From: Thermocrinis jamiesonii
GTDB lineage: Bacteria > Aquificota > Aquificia > Aquificales > Aquificaceae
Direction: 5' to 3'
DNA length: 64,000 nt
NCBI RefSeq assembly: GCF_000702425.1
Contig: NZ_JNIE01000005.1
Coordinates: 62,001-126,000 of the forward strand
The notes beneath the pieces are model-generated. The model did not search any database. It was not told the DNA's origin and saw only the letters and a list, made by a program, of their open reading frames with translations. The translations under genes were made by a program, and so were the position numbers. Position 1 is the first letter of the stretch. Each line of letters begins with the position of its first letter. Positions 25,188-35,496 of this stretch are shown in pieces.

Positions 25188-25436
25188 ATGAGAAAGATTT
25201 TAAGCTTTTTATTGATGCTTTTAGTTATTTCCCCTGTGGTTCCTTTTGCAAAAGAATCTAAAAATAACTCAAAGATATTACAGGAGAAAACACATAAGCA
25301 TAAGGTTTCAAAGAAAAGTAAAAAAAAGAAGTTGGCTAAAAGGCAAAAGGTTAGGACAGCGCAGAACATAAACAAACCCAAGGAAGGCGAAATATTAAAG
25401 ATAGAGGCTATGGTAAAGGACATAAATGAACAATAA
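25188..25436 (+). CDS. Small secreted Lys-rich protein, unknown function
   Basis: 82 aa. Residues 1-20 form a clear signal peptide (RKILSFLLMLLVISPVVPFA followed by KES). The mature part is strongly basic, with Lys runs at about 38-50, and ends KIEAMVKDINEQ. No domain recognised. It overlaps the start of the LOG gene by 11 bp. A good ribosome site is present but buried in a hairpin. It may bind nucleic acid, cell wall or acidic surfaces, but nothing in the sequence decides this. Confidence 0.65.
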   Translation: MRKILSFLLMLLVISPVVPFAKESKNNSKILQEKTHKHKVSKKSKKKKLAKRQKVRTAQNINKPKEGEILKIEAMVKDINEQ

Positions 25437-26163
25437 GCAGTTAAAACTTATAGAAGAGCTAAAGTTAAAGCAAGGTGATACTTGGAGAGTCCTAAAGATA
25501 ATGAGTGAATTTGTGGAGGGGTTTGATGCACTTTCAAAAGTTGGTCCTGCAATAACCTTTTTCGGAAGCTCACGCCTAACTCCAGACAGCCAGTATTACA
25601 AACATGCTTATAGAACCGCCTTTCTCTTAGGAAAATTAGGCTTTCACATAATAACAGGAGGTGGTCCTGGAATAATGGAGGCGGCAAACAGAGGAGCTTA
25701 CGATGCAGGCACGCTATCTGTAGGACTGAACATCCAAATACCTACAGAGCAAAAACCTAACAAATATCAAAACCTTTCTTTAAAATTTGAATACTTCTTT
25801 GTGCGCAAGGTGATGCTACTTAAGTATTCCATGGCATATCTTATCTTTCCCGGTGGTTTTGGCACCTTTGACGAGCTCTTTGAGGCATTAACGCTAATAC
25901 AAACAGGTAAAGTTTATAGGTTCCCCATAATCCTGTATGGAAGCCTTTTCTGGGATCCGCTCATAGATTATATGCAAAAAACTATGGTAAGCTTTGGTGT
26001 GATAGATAGGTCGGATATTGACCTTATATCCTTTGCAAACACACCGGAAGAAGCGGTTGAAATAATCAAAAGGGAAGCAGAAAAAAAGTTAAACCTTTTG
26101 AAAGAAGAAGACCCTTTGAACCCAATGGTGGAAAAACTTCATGCGATCTTAAAAAATGCGTAA
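25426..26163 (+). CDS. LOG family (TIGR00730-like) protein
   Basis: 245-aa Rossmann-type protein of the LOG/lysine-decarboxylase-like family, whose characterised members hydrolyse nucleoside 5'-monophosphates to release ribose 5-phosphate. Both hallmark motifs are present: GGGPGIMEAANRGA (about 80-93) and PGGFGTFDELFE (about 141-152). An N-terminal 45-residue helical extension precedes the core, as in the longer bacterial type. Overlaps genes on both sides, so co-translated with sbcD. Confidence 0.85.
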   Translation: MNNKQLKLIEELKLKQGDTWRVLKIMSEFVEGFDALSKVGPAITFFGSSRLTPDSQYYKHAYRTAFLLGKLGFHIITGGGPGIMEAANRGAYDAGTLSVGLNIQIPTEQKPNKYQNLSLKFEYFFVRKVMLLKYSMAYLIFPGGFGTFDELFEALTLIQTGKVYRFPIILYGSLFWDPLIDYMQKTMVSFGVIDRSDIDLISFANTPEEAVEIIKREAEKKLNLLKEEDPLNPMVEKLHAILKNA

Positions 26164-27310
26164 GATATTACACATTTCAGACCTTCATGCAGGAAAGAGC
26201 TTAAACAAAATATCAAGAAACCCAGACCTAATATACGCTTTGAATCAGGTTTCCCAAATATGCAAAGAAGAAAAAGTAGAACTTTTGCTAATTTCCGGAG
26301 ATATTTTTGACAAACCCATTCCAGATTACGATTCTGAATTTATAATCCTTGAATATTTGACGGAATGGAGCAGGAGCAATATTCAGGTTGTTTTAATATC
26401 TGGCAATCATGACAGTTATGATAAGTTAAAGGCATACAAAAACTTAGAAAAACTTGCAAAGGTGCGCATATTTGATAGACCAAATCCAAATGTATCCGAA
26501 TCTGTATTTGTCTACGACAACATAGCAATAGCCTGTTTGCCATACCCAAGCGAAAGAATACTAACTAAGGGTTCGGAGGATACATACAGAAGCTATACCC
26601 AAAAAGTAGCTCAGTATCTAAGAGCGCTGGCAAAAGCTGTAGAAAACTACCAGTATAGAATCCTTTTATCTCATATTATGGTAGAAAAGGCAATAATAGC
26701 TGGCTCGGAAAGAGAAGCAAGCGTTAGTGAATTTTACGCCATAAGACCAGACCAAATACCAGAGGTGTTCGATTATGTAGCCCTTGGACATTTGCACATT
26801 CACCAAAGGATAAAGCAAGCAGTTCCCAAAACCTACTATGCTGGGAGTTTATACCAAATAGACTTTTCTGAAAAGGATAGGGAAAAGTTTGTAAATCTTG
26901 TCATCATAGAAGATAAGGATATAAAAGTTAAACCTATAAAGCTATCTTTGTATAGAGAACTTAAAGAGATAAAAATAGAAAAGTCTCAAAGCGTAGATCG
27001 GGCTTTGGAAGAATTAAAAAATAGAAACGCCATTTTCAAGGTAATCTTGGAAAGCGAACTAAATGATCCGATGTTAAACATAAAAGTCCAGCAAATTCAT
27101 CAAATCTTGGGGGATAAACTGGCGTTTTTAAAGTTAGATTTTCCGGAGTATTTTCAGACAAACATCACAAAAGATACAGAAAGTTTAAATATACTGGACC
27201 TTTATAAAGCTTACTACAGGCATGCATACAAAACTGATATGCCAGAGAATTTAGAGAAAGAGTTGTTGAGTATTTTACAAAGGGTCCAGCATGAGGCCGA
27301 TCAAGCTTGA
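26156..27310 (+). CDS. sbcD: Exonuclease SbcD/Mre11-type subunit
   Basis: 384-aa calcineurin-like phosphoesterase that with SbcC cuts DNA hairpins and blocked ends. The metal-binding motifs appear in order: SDLHAGK (Asp9, His11), SGDIFDKP, SGNHDSYD, LLSHIMV and ALGHLHIHQ. The C-terminal part is the capping domain. Start overlaps the LOG stop by 8 bp and the end overlaps sbcC by 20 bp, a coupled pair. This stretch through sbcC is AT-richer than the sulfur locus. Confidence 0.92.
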   Translation: MRKILHISDLHAGKSLNKISRNPDLIYALNQVSQICKEEKVELLLISGDIFDKPIPDYDSEFIILEYLTEWSRSNIQVVLISGNHDSYDKLKAYKNLEKLAKVRIFDRPNPNVSESVFVYDNIAIACLPYPSERILTKGSEDTYRSYTQKVAQYLRALAKAVENYQYRILLSHIMVEKAIIAGSEREASVSEFYAIRPDQIPEVFDYVALGHLHIHQRIKQAVPKTYYAGSLYQIDFSEKDREKFVNLVIIEDKDIKVKPIKLSLYRELKEIKIEKSQSVDRALEELKNRNAIFKVILESELNDPMLNIKVQQIHQILGDKLAFLKLDFPEYFQTNITKDTESLNILDLYKAYYRHAYKTDMPENLEKELLSILQRVQHEADQA

Positions 27311-30158
27311 GCTTGAAAACTTTACCGTATTTAAAGGGAAAAATACCATAGATTTTTCCGGTTTGAGGTTCTTCATCATTCAGGGAAGAACTGGCGCTGG
27401 GAAGACAAGCATAATAGACGCAATGTGCTATGCGCTTTACGGTAGAGTGCCAAGACACAGCAGAGAAAACATTCACGAAAACGTAATGTCAAAAGGAACA
27501 AACAGACTTAGAGTGTTTTTTGAGTTTTCTGTAAGAGGTAAAAATTACGCGGTGGAAAGGTTCGTAATAGGAGGAAGGCCAGGGGTAAGATTTTATGAAG
27601 GCGGAAAACAAAGAGATATAAGAATGAACGATATTCCACAAATCATAAAAAGAATATTAGGTGTAGATTATGATACCTTTACGAAGGTTATACTCTTACC
27701 ACAAGGGCAATTTGACAGATTTTTAAAACCCGAAAGACCACAACAAAGAAGAGAAATACTAAACAAGCTTTTGGGGATGGATACACTGTTGCAAAAGCTA
27801 AGCGAAATAATAAGAGATACTAAGAGGCATATTGAGAACGAGCTGGCTCAAGTGGAAACAAGCTTAAACGAGCTAAGATATGCAACGGAGGGGGAGCTTG
27901 AGAGGATAGAAAAAGAAATAAAGCTCGTGGAAGATAAGCTAATGTTTCTGAACTCAAATAAGAAAGAACTGCAAGAAAGACTAAAGTTAGCCATACAGAG
28001 GGATGCTATAAAAAGAGAACTCTTTGAGTGTGAAAGGGAACTGGAAGTGCTACTTGAAAAAAAGCACGAAATTGAAAAGTTAAAGGAAGTGATCCAAGTT
28101 ATGGAGGAGGCTTCTTTTTACGCTCCTTACGTGCAAAACTTCAAAAGGCTATCTGTAAGAGAGGAAGAGGAAAAAAGGAGACTAAAAGATTTAGAAATAA
28201 AGATGATTAGGCTAAGTCAAGAAAAAGAATTAAAGCAGAAAGAAAAAGAAATTTACGAAAAGGAGTGGAAAAACATAGACAAATACGATGCTCAGATAGA
28301 AAGTCTTGGAAAACAGATAGAAAACGTTAAGTCCGCACTTGAAAGAATAGAAGAGAAGAAAAGAAAAGAAAAGGAGTTAGAACAAATCTTGGAGAGATTA
28401 ACAAAGATAAATCAGGAAATACTAACTCTGCAAGAAAGAATTAAAAAAGGTGAGCAGATTGTAAGGGAAAAGGAAGAGCACATTCAGACGTTGGAAGAAC
28501 AACAGAAATTGTTTTTAGAATACGCACCTATAAAGTCAAAGCTTGATGATGTAAAAAAAGAAAGACAGATATTTGAAAAGGTCCTTAAAGAAAACGAAAA
28601 CTTAGAACAAAACCTTGAGCAAGTAAGAATACAAATAAAACAGAAGGAAGAGGAGATTTTGGCGTTTAATGTTTATCAGATAAGACTTCATCTAAAAGAG
28701 GGAGATGTATGCCCTGTGTGTGGCAATGTGGTAGGAAAACTACCTATAGAGGAGGTTCAGGGGGATTATGAAAAGATCAAAAAGGAGTTGGAAAAACTTA
28801 AAGAACGTGAAATAGAATTGCTTGAGAAAAAGGCTAAACTTGAAAATCTACGCAATAACTTAAAGCGCAAGGAAGAGGAATTAGCCAATCTACTAATGGG
28901 AAAACAGGAGCAAGAGTTTGAAACGGAATATGAAAGGCTAAAAGGTGTTAGCGAGGAGTTAGAAAAGGAGAAAAGAATCTTAAAGCTTGCCAAAGAAAAA
29001 CTTGAAAAGTTGAAAGAAGAGTTAAATGAAAAACTAAAAGAATACTCTTCTGAAGAGGCAAAGAAGGAAAGATTAAAGCTTGACATTTTAGAATTGGAAA
29101 AATACCTAAGGGACTCTGGCTCAGAACACTTAACGGTGCAACACTTGGAAGCCTTAGAATACAAACTTAAAAACCTAAGACAAAAAAGGGACGAAATAAG
29201 AAGGAAATACACAGAAATATCGGAAAAATTAAGGGAGATTGAACTAAAAGAACAGGAGTATATAACTATGCAATCTCAAATAGAGAGAAACATAGGAAGT
29301 ATAAGGGAAGAGAAAGCAAAACTTTCTAAGGATCTTGAGCCTGCAATAAGGAAATTTAATAGCATACAAGAATTAGAAAAGTATATAAAGCCTAAGGAAG
29401 AAATAGAAGCACAAAAAAAGAAAGTGGAAGATTACGAAAATAAAGTTAGCTTACTTATGCAGAGATCAGCGGAACTCAAAGAAGAATTGAAAAATTACGA
29501 AAACATAGAGGATACAGAAAACATCAAATCAAAGCTTCAAGAAATTGAGAATGAACAAAATAGATACAACGTAGAGCTTGGGCATTTAAGAGAACAAAAG
29601 TTGAGGGTAGAAGAGGGAATAAAGAGAAAACAAGAACTAAGCAAACGCAAGGAAGAACTTGCGGTCAAAGAGCGTATTTATAGCATACTTGAGAGGGATT
29701 TTAGAGCAGACAGACTGCAGGAATTCATCAGTCAGATAATGCTTCAAAACATCGTAGGAAGGGCGAACTACTATATGCAAAAATTCACTTCAGGCGCTTA
29801 TGAGTATGATATAGAAAATTCAGACATTGTGGTTATAGATAGGGTGTCTGGACACAAAAGAAGCGTAAGCACCTTAAGTGGGGGAGAAACCTTTTTGGCA
29901 AGTCTTTCCTTGGCTTTTGGCATAAGCGACGTGCTATCCCACAACGCACCCATAGAAAGTCTGTTTATTGATGAAGGTTTTGGAAGCTTAGACAAAGAAA
30001 CCAGGGAAGAGCTTTCCCAGTTTTTTGAACTCATAAAGCTAAACACGGATAGGGTGGTAGGGATAATAAGTCATTTGGAAGATTTAGCTGAAAAGTTTGA
30101 ACAAAGAATAGAGGTGATAAAGAGGGGGGACAGGTCTTTTATCAATGTGATAACATAA
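27291..30158 (+). CDS. sbcC: ATPase SbcC/Rad50-type subunit
   Basis: 955-aa SMC-like ATPase partner of SbcD. Walker A GRTGAGKTS is at about 34-42, the coiled-coil arms fill about 175-830, with a zinc hook CPVCG near 476-480 (GDVCPVCGNVVG), and the C-terminal lobe has signature STLSGGETFLASL and Walker B SLFIDEGFGSLD. Q-loop LPQGQFDRFL follows the first lobe. Length is within the usual 850-1050 aa. A long AT-rich non-coding stretch follows the stop. Confidence 0.94.
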   Translation: MRPIKLELENFTVFKGKNTIDFSGLRFFIIQGRTGAGKTSIIDAMCYALYGRVPRHSRENIHENVMSKGTNRLRVFFEFSVRGKNYAVERFVIGGRPGVRFYEGGKQRDIRMNDIPQIIKRILGVDYDTFTKVILLPQGQFDRFLKPERPQQRREILNKLLGMDTLLQKLSEIIRDTKRHIENELAQVETSLNELRYATEGELERIEKEIKLVEDKLMFLNSNKKELQERLKLAIQRDAIKRELFECERELEVLLEKKHEIEKLKEVIQVMEEASFYAPYVQNFKRLSVREEEEKRRLKDLEIKMIRLSQEKELKQKEKEIYEKEWKNIDKYDAQIESLGKQIENVKSALERIEEKKRKEKELEQILERLTKINQEILTLQERIKKGEQIVREKEEHIQTLEEQQKLFLEYAPIKSKLDDVKKERQIFEKVLKENENLEQNLEQVRIQIKQKEEEILAFNVYQIRLHLKEGDVCPVCGNVVGKLPIEEVQGDYEKIKKELEKLKEREIELLEKKAKLENLRNNLKRKEEELANLLMGKQEQEFETEYERLKGVSEELEKEKRILKLAKEKLEKLKEELNEKLKEYSSEEAKKERLKLDILELEKYLRDSGSEHLTVQHLEALEYKLKNLRQKRDEIRRKYTEISEKLREIELKEQEYITMQSQIERNIGSIREEKAKLSKDLEPAIRKFNSIQELEKYIKPKEEIEAQKKKVEDYENKVSLLMQRSAELKEELKNYENIEDTENIKSKLQEIENEQNRYNVELGHLREQKLRVEEGIKRKQELSKRKEELAVKERIYSILERDFRADRLQEFISQIMLQNIVGRANYYMQKFTSGAYEYDIENSDIVVIDRVSGHKRSVSTLSGGETFLASLSLAFGISDVLSHNAPIESLFIDEGFGSLDKETREELSQFFELIKLNTDRVVGIISHLEDLAEKFEQRIEVIKRGDRSFINVIT

Positions 30159-30821
30159 AATCTCTCAAATTTCACATACATTACACAATATTTGATTATC
30201 AATAGTTTAAAAGTATGACAAATATCATACTACTTAAGGCTTTAGACAGGCAAAAGCTTATCAATCAAAGAAAATTTAATTTTTCACTGTTAATATAATC
30301 TCCCTCTTTAAAAGTCTTGTTAATCTAGGCTCAAGTTGATTTTTCACACCCTATTTGTAAGTCTTAGAAAATCCATCACTTTTTTTGCCAAAATTTCACA
30401 CCCTTTTTTCACAATTTCACACCTTCTGCAGTGACTAAAAGCGCCCCTTTGTAAGTTCTGTAATTTCCGACATTTTTTGAACAACTTTTTCACATCAACA
30501 AAAACAAGTATTGGTGCGGTTTTGAAAGAATTTTCACATTTCTGTTTGTAAGTATGGCTATTTCCGTAACTTTTTTCTTAAAAAATGTTTAGGCTTTTTC
30601 CTAACTTACAGCCAGACCTGTGAGATTGTGAAAATTGTTCCTAAGTGCTGGAATTTTCTAAACATTTTTCAGATCAGTAAAGCTTAGAAAATCAACAACC
30701 TTAGGTATGGGGTGTGAAATTCTTTTTCGGAAAGCCAAGAAAATCAAGCACTTGAGAATCTCTGGCTTTTTAAAAGGCGGGTTTTTAATATTATTAAAAG
30801 ATTAAAAGAAAAAAAATCAGT
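30159..30821. repeat. AT-rich intergenic region with degenerate repeats
   Basis: A 663-bp stretch without a credible gene, the longest in the window and clearly AT-richer than its flanks. TTTCAC occurs eight times on the plus strand between 30170 and 30540, often as TTTCACACC (30342, 30394, 30415), and as its reverse complement near 30628 and 30714. TTTGTAAGT is repeated at 30354, 30448 and 30545, with a looser copy (TTCCTAAGT) at 30638: spacings of 94, 97 and 93 bp. Each is followed by an AT block and ...CACTTTTTT or similar. Dyads occur at 30192-30202 and 30212-30231. It is not a CRISPR array. It might be a replication or partition site, or a decayed repeat element. Confidence 0.55.
30731..30770 (+). 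terminator. Hairpin with T run (plus strand orientation)
   Basis: AAAGCCA (30731-30737) pairs with TGGCTTT (30763-30769), enclosing a second dyad CAAG-CA-CTTG, and is followed by TTT. In plus orientation this looks like a weak intrinsic terminator about 570 bp beyond sbcC; no plus-strand gene ends just before it. On the minus strand it lies downstream of pabB but lacks a T run. Confidence 0.3.
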
Positions 30822-31847
30822 TTAATAAGAAGAAAAAGAATAGAAGGCTTGGATCTTAGAGAGTGTTTCCTTCCACTCCTCCTCTTCCTGTGAATCATAC
30901 ACTATTCCAGAACCGGCAAAATAGAATAGTTTTTCCTTTGTGCCAAAGGCTGTTCTTATCAGCACACTTAGGGTAAAGTCATCTTCCAGTCTAAAGCCTG
31001 CGCATCCGCAGTAGTAATCCCTAGGGTGGGGCTCCAAAAGGTCTATAATCTCCACCGCCTTTTTCTTTGGGGCACCTGTTACAGATGCTGGCGGAAAAGT
31101 ATTCAGCAAAATTTCCTCAAACTTTGCATTAGTTTTAGCGCTCACTGTAGAGTGCATCTGGAACAAGGTAGAGTATTCTTCTATCTTGAAAAGCTCCTTT
31201 ACCTCTACAGTGCCTACCATTGCGATCTTTGAAAGATCATTCCTCATCATATCCAAAATCATCAGATTCTCCGCTTTATCTTTTAGGTTTTCTTCAAGTA
31301 TTTTCCTATTTTTGGCAGTTCCTTTTATTGGCTTGCTTACTATGGTATCACCCCTTTTTTGAAGGAAAAGCTCCATAGAACCGCTGATTATAAAAAAATC
31401 CTTCAGATCTAAGAAGAAGGCATAAGGCGTTTTTTGTGTTTGAAAGAACTTTAAAAACAAATCTAAGGGCTGACCTTCTAAGAAAAAGTCTATCTTCGTT
31501 GAAAGGTTAATCTGATACACAACACCCTTTTCTATTTCTCTTTTTATCTCCTTTACTCTTTGAAGGTATGCCTCTTTGTTTAAAGAAAAGCTCACAAACT
31601 CCAAAATTACAGGCTCATAAGTTTTGTTAAATTCTTTGACTTCTCCTATTTTTACAAAGATTATTTTAGGAAGGTCAGAGCTTTTGACTTTTACTCCTAT
31701 GGTTTCTGCAGAAAGGCTGTAAGAAAAAACAAAAAAACCGTTTTCCTTTGGAATATCTTTTAAGGAACTGTAGAATTCTATACCCTTTATCTGAAACTGG
31801 TAAAGTTTCCAAGGCTTGTCAAAAAAGCCACCACAGACAACAAGCAT
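30822..31847 (-). CDS. pabB: Aminodeoxychorismate synthase component I
   Basis: Chorismate-utilising enzyme (341 aa) making 4-amino-4-deoxychorismate for pABA and folate. The key motif PIKGT, with the catalytic Lys typical of PabB rather than the PIAGT of anthranilate synthase, lies near 175-180. Others are YQINLSTKIDF, MILDMMRNDLSKI, TFPPASVTGAPKKKAVEII and FYFAGSGIVYDS. It is shorter than E. coli PabB at the N-terminus. It directly follows the macrodomain gene with no gap. The glutaminase partner and lyase are not in the window. Confidence 0.9.
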   Translation of the reverse strand: MLVVCGGFFDKPWKLYQFQIKGIEFYSSLKDIPKENGFFVFSYSLSAETIGVKVKSSDLPKIIFVKIGEVKEFNKTYEPVILEFVSFSLNKEAYLQRVKEIKREIEKGVVYQINLSTKIDFFLEGQPLDLFLKFFQTQKTPYAFFLDLKDFFIISGSMELFLQKRGDTIVSKPIKGTAKNRKILEENLKDKAENLMILDMMRNDLSKIAMVGTVEVKELFKIEEYSTLFQMHSTVSAKTNAKFEEILLNTFPPASVTGAPKKKAVEIIDLLEPHPRDYYCGCAGFRLEDDFTLSVLIRTAFGTKEKLFYFAGSGIVYDSQEEEEWKETLSKIQAFYSFSSY

Positions 31848-32336
31848 TCATAGATTTTCTTTCCAAGCACGAACCATATCTTCATCCACATCCACTAGTA
31901 TTACTTTTTTTAAACTGTTTGGCTTAAAAGCCTTTATCTCTTCTATCATAGCCTTTGCGGATACTTCTTTGGGCAATCTTCCCACTCCTGTGCCCATACC
32001 TGGCATTGCTAAGCTTTCAAATCCAAGCTCATCTGCCAACTTAAGTGCTGCTCTAACCGCCTTCCTTACCTTTTCCTCCGTTGTAACCATGGCAGGCTCT
32101 TCCATGGTGGGAGCGTGTATAACACCCTTGAATTTCAAGGCACCTGCAGAGGTCAGTATGGCACGTCCTACTTCAATTGGAGCCTTTTTAACCGCTTCCT
32201 CTTCTATCTCCTTACCTCCAAACCTTTTTATCAAACCCGCAACTCCACCACCCATCAACCCAAGAGAATTGGCAGGATTAACTATAACATCCGCATCAAC
32301 TTCAAGCAGGCTACCTTTTACGACCTCTATATCCAC
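31848..32336 (-). CDS. Macrodomain protein (ADP-ribose binding/deacetylase-like)
   Basis: 162-aa single macrodomain. The ADP-ribose pocket motifs are clear: [25 protein letters not shown] near the N-terminus and [13 protein letters not shown] near 100. Relatives remove acetyl or ADP-ribosyl groups from O-acetyl-ADP-ribose or proteins. Start is a GTG only 21 bp from the divergent flhA ATG, without a Shine-Dalgarno site, suggesting leaderless mRNA. It is followed without gap by pabB. Confidence 0.9.
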   Translation of the reverse strand: MDIEVVKGSLLEVDADVIVNPANSLGLMGGGVAGLIKRFGGKEIEEEAVKKAPIEVGRAILTSAGALKFKGVIHAPTMEEPAMVTTEEKVRKAVRAALKLADELGFESLAMPGMGTGVGRLPKEVSAKAMIEEIKAFKPNSLKKVILVDVDEDMVRAWKENL

Positions 32337-32357
32337 AGATTAAAATTCTATCATATC
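32337..32357. promoter_or_regulatory. Compact divergent promoter, macrodomain gene / flhA
   Basis: The 21 bp between two start codons contain TATCAT (32349-32354) for flhA and TAGAAT (complement of 32345-32350) for the macrodomain gene, each 3-8 bp from its start codon. Neither start has a Shine-Dalgarno site, so both messages would be leaderless, with -35 contacts inside the opposite gene. Confidence 0.35.
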
Positions 32358-34394
32358 ATGACTTTAACTCAAGGTTGGATAGTATTAGCCTTTGTGGTTA
32401 TATTGAGCGCAATAGTTCTTCCCATACCTGCCCTACTGCTTGATATACTTTTAACACTTAGTATAACCTTTGCCTTAACTGTTTTAATCCTTACGACCTT
32501 TATAAAAGAACCTTTGGAACTTTCAGCCTTTCCCTCTATCTTACTTTTGGGAACTTTACTAAGATTATCCTTAAACATAGCTGCCGCAAGGCGCATACTT
32601 TTACACGGACACGAAGGCACATCCTCTGCGGGACATGTAATAGAGGGTTTTGGTAAGTTTGTGGTAGGTGGGGATGTGGTGGTTGGTTTGGTGGTTTTCC
32701 TTATCTTTATAGTCATAAACTTTATCGTTATAACAAGGGGTGCGGAAAGGGTTTCTGAAGTTGCGGCAAGATTTACCCTCGATGCAATGCCAGGTAAGCA
32801 GATGAGCATAGATGCGGACCTCAACGCTGGGCTTATTACAGAAGAAGAGGCACGTAGAAGAAGGGAACAGTTAGAGCAAGAGGCATCCTTCTATGGTTCC
32901 ATGGACGGTGCAAGCAAGTTTATAAGAGGAGATGCCATCGCAGCTTTGATAATACTCTTTCTAAGCTTGGTGGGTGGTCTAATAATAGGCATAGTAATAA
33001 AGGGACTATCCTTTTCCGAAGCAATAGCCACATATACCCTACTAACTGTTGGAGAAGGATTGGCAAGCCAAATACCAGCTCTTATGCTTTCTACCGCCGC
33101 AGGTATAGTGGTCACAAAGTCATCCTCTAAGGATCAACTCGGCCAAGTTTTTCTTGAAGAGTTCTCCAAAGAACCAAGGGTGTTCTTGTTTTCTTCAGCC
33201 ATTTTAGCATTTATAGGTCTAATTCCAGGCTTTCCCAAAGTGCCCTTCTTTTTTATGGCTGGTGTGCTTGGAGGTTTGTATTATCTTCTAAGGAAAAGTC
33301 TTAAGGAACAGGAGCTGAAAGAGTTAGAAAAGCTCTTTGTGGAACAAAAAAAGCCTGTGGAAAGAACAGAGGAGGAGCTAATAACACAGCCGGAAGCTAT
33401 AGCCTTTGAAATAGGCTATGGATTGGTGCCTTTGGTAGATGAGGCTCAAGGTGGAGACATACCGGAAAGGATCAAATCAATGAGAAGACAAATAGCCCAA
33501 GAGTTTGGAGTAATAGTACCATTGGTGCATATAAGGGACAACCTAAGGTTAAAGCCTTATCAGTATAGGATACTTATAAGGGGTATGGAGGTTAGCAGTT
33601 ATGAGATAGTGCCAAACAGATATTTGGCAATAGATTTGGGTAGCACTAAGGGTCCGATAGAAGGTATTGAAACCAAAGATCCTGCCTTTAACTTAAAAGC
33701 TTACTGGATAACGGAAGATCAAAAGGATAAGGCTCAGAGGTTGGGTTATATGGTGGTAGATGTAAGCACCGCTATAATAACCCACCTTTCTGAAGTAATA
33801 AAGAAAAACCTACATGAGGTATTAGGCAGAGGGGAAGTGATGGATTTAGTGGAAAATCTGACAAAAAAATATCCGAAGGCTATGCAAGGACTAATACCTG
33901 ATGTGATACCAATATCCATACTGCACAGAGTATTGCAAAATCTTCTAAAGGAAGGAATACCTATAAACGACCTGCTTACTATAGTAGAAACCTTAGCAGA
34001 TTATGTAGAGCAAACAAGGGATGTGGAAATATTAACGGAGTATGTAAGGCAAAGACTTTCTAAGAGGATAACCAGACTATACCTTACAGATAAAATTCTG
34101 TATGCTTTAATAATCGCTCCAAGGTTGGAAGCCAAGTTAAGCGCCTATTTGCAAGAAGGTAAAGAAGAAGAATTCCTTGACGTTCTTATAAACAAAGTAT
34201 ACCCAAAAATCAGCTCTGAAATTTCAAAGTTTGTTCAGTATCAAGCTAAACCAGTTCTTATAACCGCTTCAAACTTGAGGAGGCATATAAAGAAAGTTCT
34301 TGAAGCCTATCTTCCTCAGTTAGCTGTCCTATCGTATAATGAACTTGATAGACAGGTAAACTTAAAGGTTTTAGGAGTCATAGATGAAGATTAA
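32358..34394 (+). CDS. flhA: Flagellar biosynthesis protein FlhA
   Basis: 678-aa export-gate protein of the flagellar type III secretion system. Eight hydrophobic segments fill the N-terminal ~310 residues, with the FHIPEP-family signature region [14 protein letters not shown] and the cytoplasmic FHIPEP loop [23 protein letters not shown]. The cytoplasmic C-terminal domain (about 330-678) binds export chaperones. The longest frame begins at 32115 on the antisense of the macrodomain gene; the ATG at 32358 gives the natural hydrophobic N-terminus. Overlaps flhF by 11 bp. Confidence 0.95.
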   Translation: MTLTQGWIVLAFVVILSAIVLPIPALLLDILLTLSITFALTVLILTTFIKEPLELSAFPSILLLGTLLRLSLNIAAARRILLHGHEGTSSAGHVIEGFGKFVVGGDVVVGLVVFLIFIVINFIVITRGAERVSEVAARFTLDAMPGKQMSIDADLNAGLITEEEARRRREQLEQEASFYGSMDGASKFIRGDAIAALIILFLSLVGGLIIGIVIKGLSFSEAIATYTLLTVGEGLASQIPALMLSTAAGIVVTKSSSKDQLGQVFLEEFSKEPRVFLFSSAILAFIGLIPGFPKVPFFFMAGVLGGLYYLLRKSLKEQELKELEKLFVEQKKPVERTEEELITQPEAIAFEIGYGLVPLVDEAQGGDIPERIKSMRRQIAQEFGVIVPLVHIRDNLRLKPYQYRILIRGMEVSSYEIVPNRYLAIDLGSTKGPIEGIETKDPAFNLKAYWITEDQKDKAQRLGYMVVDVSTAIITHLSEVIKKNLHEVLGRGEVMDLVENLTKKYPKAMQGLIPDVIPISILHRVLQNLLKEGIPINDLLTIVETLADYVEQTRDVEILTEYVRQRLSKRITRLYLTDKILYALIIAPRLEAKLSAYLQEGKEEEFLDVLINKVYPKISSEISKFVQYQAKPVLITASNLRRHIKKVLEAYLPQLAVLSYNELDRQVNLKVLGVIDED

Positions 34395-35496
34395 AAAATT
34401 ACTATTTGGGTCCCTTCAGGAGGCTGTGGAGGAAGTGAGAAACCTGTATGGACCAGACGCAACCATACTCTCCACAAGGATCGTAAAAAAAAGATTAATA
34501 CCCTTTTTACCTTATCCTTATCGTTCCCAACTGGAAGTTACCATAGGCATACCGGATAAAGAGGATTTCCCTTCACACTTGAGGGAACAGGGACATGTTT
34601 ATGAAGAGATAGCAAAGCTTAAAGAAAGCTTAAGGGAAGTTGTAGAACTGGTAAAAAGACAGAAAACGGATGCAAGCGAAGATATAAAACCTATGGAAAG
34701 CGAATATTCCCTCAGAGCCCTTAACCTTATGAACAAGCTTATAAACAAGGGTATGAGTAAGGAGGTAGCTAAGGCTATAGTTGATGCGTCTTGCGGTTAT
34801 GATTACGAGCTAAAAAAGCTTGACCTTAAAGGAGAAACCTTTGAGTCTTTAAAAATGGGGCTTGAGAGCACGATACCCACACTAAAGAATTTTAGGGAAA
34901 ATTTAGAAGATTTTAAGATCATAGCTCTTGTGGGACCAACGGGTGTGGGGAAAACTACCACAATAGCAAAGCTAGCCTATGTCATAAAAGAATTCGGTAA
35001 AAAAGTTGGTGTTGTAACCATAGACAGTTATAGAGTTGGTGCAGTTCAACAGCTAATGACCTTTACAAGCATAATGGAACTGCCCTTTAGAACTGCAGAC
35101 ACACCGCAAAGATTTAGAGAGTGCATAGGTGAGTTGTCCTCTTTGGACGTTATCCTTGTGGATACAGGTGGAAGGAGCCATTACGATGAAACAAGGGTAA
35201 AGGAGCTTGTTCCTTTCTTTAATAAGTTACCTGCTTTAGAGGTCTATTTTACAGTAAGCGCTAACATAGAAGAAAGGGTTATGGTAGAAGCTCTTGAGAG
35301 GTTTAGTGTTTTACCCATAAACGGTTTAATCTTTACAAAGATGGACGAAACATTATACTACGGATACGTTTTAAATCTTGTTTACCGTACCAAACTTCCC
35401 ATACTCTGTTTTACAACTGGGCAAAGGGTTCCCAATGACATAGTTATGGCGGATTACAATTACTTAGCGGGATTATTTTTAAGAATGGAGGAATGA
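34384..35496 (+). CDS. flhF: Flagellar SRP-like GTPase FlhF
   Basis: 370-aa GTPase controlling flagellar placement and number. The N-terminal segment [31 protein letters not shown] is the FlhF signature, a basic linker follows, and the C-terminal NG domain has G1 [15 protein letters not shown] (about 180-194), [13 protein letters not shown], the DTGGR motif and [11 protein letters not shown]. Overlaps flhA and flhG, so the three are translated together. With FlhG it suggests polar flagellation. Confidence 0.94.
   Translation: MKIKKLLFGSLQEAVEEVRNLYGPDATILSTRIVKKRLIPFLPYPYRSQLEVTIGIPDKEDFPSHLREQGHVYEEIAKLKESLREVVELVKRQKTDASEDIKPMESEYSLRALNLMNKLINKGMSKEVAKAIVDASCGYDYELKKLDLKGETFESLKMGLESTIPTLKNFRENLEDFKIIALVGPTGVGKTTTIAKLAYVIKEFGKKVGVVTIDSYRVGAVQQLMTFTSIMELPFRTADTPQRFRECIGELSSLDVILVDTGGRSHYDETRVKELVPFFNKLPALEVYFTVSANIEERVMVEALERFSVLPINGLIFTKMDETLYYGYVLNLVYRTKLPILCFTTGQRVPNDIVMADYNYLAGLFLRMEE

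Noticed and set aside
30159-30821. Degenerate CRISPR array
   Set aside because: Repeats are imperfect, spaced 93-97 bp, share AT blocks in the spacers, and no cas genes are nearby.
30159-30821. Structured housekeeping ncRNA (tmRNA, SRP RNA, RNase P RNA) in the long gap
   Set aside because: Too AT-rich for a thermophile structural RNA and none of the diagnostic motifs are present.
32115-32357. 81-residue N-terminal extension of FlhA
   Set aside because: It is antisense to the macrodomain gene and unlike FlhA N-termini; the ATG at 32358 gives the natural start.
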